The notes below the pieces were generated by a model. That model ran no database searches. It was given only the letters and a program-made list of their open reading frames with translations, and was not told the origin of the DNA. Shown piece by piece: positions 11,787 to 64,000 of a DNA stretch of 64,000 nucleotides. Origin of the DNA: Capitulum mitella. Taxonomy: Eukaryota; Arthropoda; Thecostraca; Pollicipedomorpha; Pollicipedidae. The stretch spans positions 31,736,368-31,800,367 of the forward strand of contig CP099841.1 in the NCBI GenBank assembly GCA_030062745.1. Direction: 5' to 3'. Position numbers and translations under genes: made by a program. Every line of letters starts with the position of its first letter. Position 1 is the stretch's first letter.

Positions 11787-12065
11787 AACATAAACATATT
11801 GTGCATAAAAATATAAAAAAGCGATCACGTTTTGGCGTCTTTTCATTACTTGGAATTTCACATGTCACACATGAACATGCAGTTGCCGAAAGTGCGAGAC
11901 GACCAATAGTAGTGCGCAGTATGTGTAACAGGGACGGCGGATTACATTTTCGGCTGGGGGGGCAAGCTCTGTCGGATCAACAGCCGACTTCATTTGGGTT
12001 ACCTTCTTCCCCCATCCCGAAAAAATAGTTGAATTTCGTTCTTTTTGCTATCGCCCAGTTTATCT
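10520..12065. other. Spacer between the two family A copies; no gene
   Basis: No conserved coding sequence was recognised in 1.5 kb. It contains the (TA)n run at 11738-11783. The short minus-strand frames (10736-11616) lack any recognisable domain. Confidence 0.5.
11738..11783. repeat. (TA)n microsatellite
   Basis: About 23 TA dinucleotides without interruption. Confidence 0.97.
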
Positions 12066-13289
12066 TTAACCCTATTCCCGGAGGGCTAGACGGTATGGCC
12101 GATTCCCGGCAGGGGGGGGGGGGCGGATTCGGCCCCCCCCCCTGAGATCTCGAGAACTACTTATCCGATTTCATCGCAACAAACGGCAATCGATTTGCCG
12201 TGACGTGAACTACATTTTGATAAAAAGAAATTTTCAAAATTTTGGAATTGTTGGATGCAGGGGGGCAAAAATGTCAAAATAGGGGGTACTTTTTGACTTC
12301 TTATAACTCCCTTGTTTATGGACCGATTTCGATGAAACTGGCATCAATCGAGAGATTATGGATAGGGCTTTTACCATGGATATGCAAATTTGAAATTTTG
12401 AGAAAATTCATGGGCGTTCACAGGGTTTCAAAAATAGGGGGATTAGTTTTCCAATAATGGAATGAACAAAAGAGGCCAAAACACTTTTTTAGCTTCTGCT
12501 AGTCATGTTATGCTAAAGAAGTACAAATCGCATTACAATGTTTGTATAATGTTAGCATAGGCGGTGCCAGGGACATAAAAAAGGGGGAACTGTCATGGTC
12601 ACACGTTCTTCAGATCAACTTGTGACCTTTGACCTTAAATGACCTCCAGTGACCTTGGGGTCACCTGGAATGATGTCGTGTGCATTCAATATTATCTGTG
12701 AACGTTTTTAATCGATTAAATTCACTCTATTCCAAAAAATTCATTTTTTGGCTTTTGCGATATAGGGTACGCGCACTGACATTTTAGGTCATAGCTCCGT
12801 GACCTGACCTGATATCAAGCTGAAACTTGGTACACAAGTAGAGGGCATCTTTCTACGTCATATATATTCCGGGTTTGGCGTTTGAAAAAACGGCACCGAA
12901 ATTATTGCGAAAAAACAAATTTTGAATTTTGACCTTGACCTGACCTTGTAAAGTGACCTCAGATAAACAAAATTACATATGCACATTGCCCAACTATTTA
13001 GCTATATATTCATATAAAGTTTTAAGTTCTATCTTAAAAACTCTGTTTTCGGCAGACATTTTCCTTTTACCCTCAACATGGCCAAAAATGACCTGAGGTG
13101 CCTCCCAAAAACGTTGCCTGGCTCCGCCCCTGAGCAAAATAGAATTTCGAAATTTTGTCACGGCGCGTAGAAGGAATAGCTAGGAAAAGTCACCAAGTTT
13201 CGTGAAGCTGCGTCAAAAAGCCTGGAATTGGCAAGCAAAAAACCCGAGGGGGGGCGGATTCCGCCCCCCCCTGCCGGGAATAGGGTTAA
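12066..13289 (+). mobile_element. TTAA element family A, copy 2
   Basis: Same orientation, termini and body as copy 1 at 9305-10519, with only about a dozen base differences plus differing G-run lengths. The DR1 recurs at 12623-12635. The near identity shows recent activity or a local duplication; the differing flanks and separate TTAA borders favour two insertions. Confidence 0.88.
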
Positions 13290-13742
13290 ATGAGCAAACC
13301 TTTTTCCCAGGTTTTGGCGCTAGTGCACACTTGTGTTCTCCAAAATGCGTGGATTTCTTCTATTCAGGTCTGTACCCATTTCCATTTTTCAGGTCTTTGC
13401 TCTTGGGCATCCATCTGCATAATGCCGAATGATGCAATCTTCCGCTTGTTATTCTGCTTGCTATTAAAATACATTTGTAAACGGTCGAAAGGTAGTTTCC
13501 TCCCAAAACATTAAATTATAACTCGACGCTTAGTAACGAAGCTCTTACAGACTATCACACGAGAACGAAATCATTATCTCAAACACTTGCCAAAGCAGCT
13601 TTGCCTGTCCCCCACACACACATAATGTAACAACGCCAGCACCAAATCTCTGACATAATGGACCAGGGGCGTAGCCAGGATTCCTCCCAGGGGGAAGACA
13701 AATCGGATCAAGGGGACCCTCGAAACCAATGGGAGCCCTCGC

Positions 13743-15732
13743 CAAGGGCGGATCCAGGATTTCGCTAAGGCGGGGGAGGGGGCGGAGGCAAATGGTCAGC
13801 GCGGGGCCCCCTTTTTTGCCCTTCAGATATGGAAAATGGTGTAATTTTGGTTTTCACGATATAAAATAACCGAAAAATTCAAACCCGTCATCTTATTTCA
13901 GAAAATTCTGCGTTTTGTTTCCGAACAAAGTTCCCGAAATATGACAAAAACGGCGAGATTTTAGGCGGCTCCGTCCCTCCCTTCATTTAAAATGTCGTGT
14001 CTGTATCTGGTCCAGGAGCTCTTTCCCCCCCCCCCAATCCCGTAGCTTCCGGATTTTTTTTAGTTTAGGTTCGTTCAGTTTAGGTCAGCTTAAGTTAGGT
14101 TCCCTCTTGCAGTTTCAAGAACACTTTTGGTGGTCTCGGGCCGTCTGCCGTGCCAGGATCCTCTAGTGGTCTCAGGTTCCTTTTACAGTTTCACGTGTCC
14201 CGCGGGACGTCTCAGGCGCTCCTTTGGCAGTTTCAGGAACACCTCGGACAGTCTCAGGGACCCATCTGGCAGTTTCAGGGACGCTTAAACCATCTTGGAT
14301 TCCTTTCTGTCGTCCCTAGGACGTTTTTTGCCGTCTAAGGAGCCCCTCAGGCACTAAAAAGGGCCCTGTGTAAGTCTCTCTCTGGTGTGACAGGGGCGCC
14401 TCATGCAATCGTCTAAGCTCTTTGGCCATTTCAGGAGCAGTCTGGACGTCTCAAGGTCTAGTAGTTTCAGGGGTCCCTCTGATCTCAGTGGTCGCTATTG
14501 CTAGAGACTTCTAGTTAGCAGTCTTAGAAGTCCCTCTCTAGCAGTCTCAGTGGACCCCTGCGGTCCTGGATACCCTTCTTATCGCCTCGAGGAAACATTT
14601 TTGCCATCTCAGGGTCCTCTGACAGTTAAAAAGACCTCTTGGCAGTTCCAGGGCCCCTGTGCAGTGTCATAGACCCTCTGAACGTCCCCGGTGGTCCCCA
14701 TGGCTGTATCAGGGGCCTTCCTCTATTACATGAAGTATATCTGGCAGTTTTTTAGGGCCCCTCTAGCCGTAACAACTCTAACCGTTTTGTTGGCGCTTCA
14801 TGGGCCTCGCTGGCAGTCTCAGGGAGATCTTGCCCGTGCCAGGAGCCCGCTTATTACACTCGGGGACCCTCTGGCCGTCCAGCGCCCCCATAAAGCCCAA
14901 ATACCGTCTCAGAGGCACTCTTATCGTCATTGTCTTGCAGGAGCCCTGCGACCTTTTTGGCGGTCCCAGGGGTCATCTGCGGTGTACAGGCTCATCTTGC
15001 CGTTCCAGAAACCACCTGACCTTCCCAGGGGTCCTTGACAGCATCAAGAACCTCCAAGGTTTCAAAAAGGCCCATGTAGCCCATTTGTGGCTCCTCTCGA
15101 GACTGAGTAGGTTACCGACGAATCCCCGTTCAGGGGCTCTTCTGGCTGGCCGGGGTCTCCTTGTGCCGTGCCAGGCATCCTCTAAAGTTCTTTCTGTCTC
15201 AGGTGCCTTTCTGGCAATGCTAGCGGTCTCATGGACCCTTTGCCGCGTTGGGGCCCATTGTGGTCCCAGGGGCCGTCGAAGAGTTTCAAGGACCCTTCTT
15301 TCTATCTTAGGGGCCATCTTACCGTGTCAGCGTCTCATTAACCTTTCCGGAGACCCTTAGACTACATCAAGAACCTCCGGCTTTTCACTCACAGGGGCCC
15401 CCTAGGGACTCAGTCCTCATCTGGGCGGTCTCAGGGGCCCTATGAGCCATCTGGCGGTCTCGGGAACTCTCTGCCGTGTTGGGACCCTGTTGTGGTCTCA
15501 GATGCCCTTTGAGAGCTTCAGGGGCCCTCTATGCGTCTCAGAGGTTATCTAGCCCTCCAGGAGGCCTCTCTGGCTGCATCAAGAGCCCGTCAGGTTCTTA
15601 TATATATAGAGATCCCGTGAAGCTCATACGGGGCCCTTTCGGGACTCCTTTTAAGTCTGACAGGAACCCTTCTCATACCTAGGTGGGGAGGGGGCGATCA
15701 TCCCAATTGCTCTCCCTTTGGATCCGCGCCTA
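13743..15732. mobile_element. Nested hAT element carrying a decayed minisatellite
   Basis: The left end is CAAGGGCGGATCCAGG; the right end, inward, is TAGGCGCGGATCCAAAGG. The 8-bp flanks match at 7 of 8 positions (GCCCTCGC at 13735-13742, GCCCTCGT at 15733-15740). It lies within the first 80 bp of the outer element. The interior from about 14100 is a long degenerate tandem array, no transposase. Confidence 0.72.
14100..15680 (+). repeat. Degenerate ~30-bp minisatellite
   Basis: Recurring TCTCAGGGGCCC(T)CT followed by GGCAGT or GCCGT, spaced about 28-32 bases, repeated dozens of times with heavy divergence. Stretches of open frame (14691-15360) are by-products of this array. Confidence 0.7.
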
Positions 15733-15769
15733 GCCCTCGTAATCAGTGGGGCCCCATGTGGTTAAAATT

Positions 15770-16130
15770 ACTGTCGGTTTGTAAAGATGCCTCGCTGAAG
15801 TGTAAAGGGAGCCCATACTCGCATGTAAAGACGTTCCTGCCGACCTGGCGGGTGCCTCTTACAGGTCGGCAATGGCATCTGTACAGGAAAGCAGGGAATG
15901 ATCGTTTAGTGGCCCCTGTTGGCCGGGGAGGGGGGTCACTGCCTGTCTGTAGAGGGCACCCTATCTGTCTGTAAAGGGCCCCTGTCTTCCTCTGGAGGCA
16001 GGGGCAGGGGCCTTCTCCCAGACCGAAAGAAGGTCCCTTCAGAGGCTGGCAGAGGCCCTTTATGGGTCGGCAGGAGGCCCTCCCCAGACAAGCAGTGAAC
16101 TCCCCTACATGTTAGCAAGGGCCCCTAAAC
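15770..16130 (+). repeat. Second short tandem array in the outer hAT element
   Basis: Units of about 25-30 bases built on GTCTGTAAAGGG(C/A)CCC and ACAAGCAG/GTCGGCAG patterns. Different from the array in the nested element and outside its borders. Confidence 0.55.
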
Positions 16131-16410
16131 GTTCATTCAGACCACGGTTCTCTTTTTGTAGCATAAAACATTCTTGTATGTTCGGAGTACGTTTTCTTTC
16201 GGTTCGTAAGTCTTCTTTAATGCTTAGAATATTCCTATTTTGCTTTGATTGTCTGTTTCGGACAGTGTAAGACGCTCAGCGTGTGCCTCACGCTATCACC
16301 TCACACCTCACGCCTGACACAAAGAACTGGGGCTTTCGGCTCCAGGGGGCCCGCTAGACCGCCAGCGGGGGGAAGACATGGCTCCTTTGCCCCCCTTGGC
16401 TACGCCACTG

Positions 16411-18104
16411 TAATGGACGGAACCATCTTGCCAGCGTGCCCAAAGGATTAACAATCAGTTTCATGTCCAACACTACTACGCATGGTATACAAAAAAGAAT
16501 CTCAGCATACGTCAAGCTGAATGGCGCTAAAATCACACAAAGGTAGCATATAATAAATATGATATAATTTTCTCCATAGGGTTAATGTTAAATTTCCAAA
16601 AAGTGGGGGCCAAGGCCCCGCCCTCCACCCTTTCCCTGTTCCTATGCACATGTATTAATGTCTACAAAAACGGTTATATCTCTCCCTATTGACGTCACGT
16701 TTGGTACAAAAGGCTGCCGCGTACACTTGTCCTGATTACTCTTGAAATCATCACCAGAATCGTCGCGTCTTATAATGGGCGCCTAGTACCATCAAATTTA
16801 ATACCTACCATATCCGAAAAAAAACCTTCGGATTTGCACTCAGTTCGCGAAGACTGTTATCGTCTGTCGCCGATGTTCCCATAATGACTTTTTTCTTTTC
16901 TTCATGGCGTAAGACTGATTTTTTACGATTTTGCTTGGTGCAGTGGCCGAAATTTCTGGGGGGGGCGAAACCATAGTTTTGCCCCCAGCCTGACGGCTGG
17001 GGGGGCGACCGCCCCTCCTGCCCCCCTTTTTCTGCCGTCGCTGATGTGTAATTATGTAGTGAAATGTCAATGTAGGCCATCCATGGCCTTACCCAAGGTC
17101 ATCACAGGTCTCATTTATATATTACTGTTTTTTTTCAGATAAAGGTATTTGCCCCGTGCTGCTTGAAATTGAGGTTACGCAAGCAGACATGTTTAGAACA
17201 CATGCGTTTACTGCCTATTTCAGTCATCACACATCCTTCTACGTAAAAGAATCCGAGTTGTGCCAGGGCAAAATGGTGCCATATTTTGGCCTAATACCTG
17301 CTGAGAGAGAAAGTGGATCTGACTTTGTGGAAACGTAGGAAATGGATCTGACCTGATAGGAGACTGACCGGGCCATTAAAAGGGCCAGAGGCGAAGCCGG
17401 GGGTGGGGATAAGGAGGCTATCAGCGTCGTTAGGGTTGGCGATTTAACGCTGCTTTACGTAGCAAAAATGGAAATGAATAACTTTTCGGGGACTCGGAAA
17501 TCAAATGGTCGAGGCCCCTGGAGTTCTAAATTCTGACTGGGGTTAGGTTTGTCCTAGCCTCGTCATTGACGAAATCCTGGCTACATCTCTGAGAAGGACG
17601 AACACATCCCAATTAGTAATGTTAATGGTATTGTATGGATTGCATATTGTATGTATTGTATTGTATAATAAAATGATATTGCAAAACCGCCCACAGGAAA
17701 CTTGACTAACCCGTCTCCAGTAGTGAGATGTGCCAAAATACTCCTATTCAAGAACAATGAGTCTGAAAACCACACGCAGCCTCGCAATGGTGACTGTATT
17801 TTCATTATATTGAAACAAACAACAGTCTAAAAGCAAAACAATGCAAGACAGTTCATCACAGAGAGACCTGCACCTGTGGTCGATGTTCCACTGATTCCAC
17901 TCCGCGCTGAACCTGGTCGCATATGCACGGCAGGTGGGAAGTTCTCCCAACACACTCCACGACGTTTTCGTCACGGTAGTCGGAGGCCGAGGTGAGACGC
18001 CCGTTCTCCTTCGTGTACGCCGTTTGAAGACCAGCCTCATCGGACGGCGACCGTGCGGAGGAACTCGGCGGCTCAGCGGCCGAGCCCGGGCTCGGCCGGA
18101 CCGG
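16411..18104. other. Flank downstream of the DAPK stop codon; no other gene seen
   Basis: Must contain the 3' untranslated region of the minus-strand DAPK gene next to 18105. No canonical AATAAA on the minus strand was found; only AATACA/AATATA-type variants near 17.80 and 17.66 kb. A G/C-run fold-back lies at about 16960-17030. Open frames have no recognisable domain. Confidence 0.45.

Positions 18105-64000
<45,896 letters not shown>

Larger units (their letters stand above)
13664..16410. mobile_element. hAT element with perfect 8-bp target-site duplication
   Basis: The left end is CAGGGGCGTAGCCAGG; the right end, read inward, is CAGTGGCGTAGCCAAGG. The flanks are an exact 8-bp duplication, TAATGGAC, at 13656-13663 and 16411-16418, the hAT hallmark. 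No transposase survives. Most of the interior is a second hAT element (13743-15732) and a short repeat array (about 15770-16130). Confidence 0.88.

Noticed and set aside
14691-15360. ORFs of 115 and 186 codons
   Set aside because: They lie entirely in the degenerate minisatellite of the nested hAT element.
17641-17680. Polyadenylation signal for DAPK
   Set aside because: The AATAAA seen here is on the plus strand; the gene is on the minus strand.

Overview
This is eukaryotic nuclear DNA from an invertebrate animal. The evidence is a spliced multi-exon gene with GT-AG introns, dense DNA-transposon fossils (hAT, Tc1/mariner, TTAA-flanked miniature elements), microsatellites and minisatellites. 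A short TTAGG run near 1.3 kb is compatible with an arthropod, but it is too short to prove that. I see no bacterial or viral gene and no tRNA, rRNA or CRISPR array.

The window holds one recognisable host gene, on the minus strand from about 61.3 kb down to 18.1 kb: a death-associated protein kinase (DAPK1 type). I resolve 26 coding exons, about 4.19 kb of coding sequence or roughly 1,390 residues. Read 5' to 3' they encode a Ser/Thr kinase domain, a calmodulin-binding autoregulatory segment, ten ankyrin repeats, a ROC GTPase-like module with an intact P-loop, a COR-like region and a C-terminal death domain with a serine-rich tail. The first coding exon (start codon and start of the Gly-rich loop) and the promoter lie beyond the right edge or were not recognised. 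The reading frame is continuous across almost every junction. It breaks at two places in the ankyrin region: the junction between the exons at 36801-36901 and 35573-35770, and a +1 shift inside 34539-34660.

Region 1-18 kb, downstream of the gene, is a transposon graveyard. It contains: a hAT relic with a BED-finger exon (1-3567) inserted into a TTAA element (3568-4720); two nearly identical TTAA elements (9305-10519 and 12066-13289); and a hAT element with a perfect 8-bp target-site duplication (13664-16410) that holds a second hAT element (13743-15732) full of decayed minisatellite. The large intron at 21.4-30.1 kb holds a mariner with a small hAT-like element inside it, a probable 4-kb hAT-like element, an inverted-repeat element nested in that, and another TTAA element. 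Two more TTAA elements lie in the 45.2-48.3 kb intron.

The most unusual signal is a group of TTAA-flanked elements from at least three sequence families sharing one architecture: TTAACCC termini, a G/C-run hairpin just inside the ends, about 1.2-1.3 kb in length, no ORF, and interiors rich in AGGTCA/TGACCT nuclear-receptor half-sites, including a perfect DR1. A second pattern is that three different minisatellites abut the 5' (acceptor) side of DAPK exons, and a 32-bp GC-box minisatellite of about 50 copies sits in the first visible intron.
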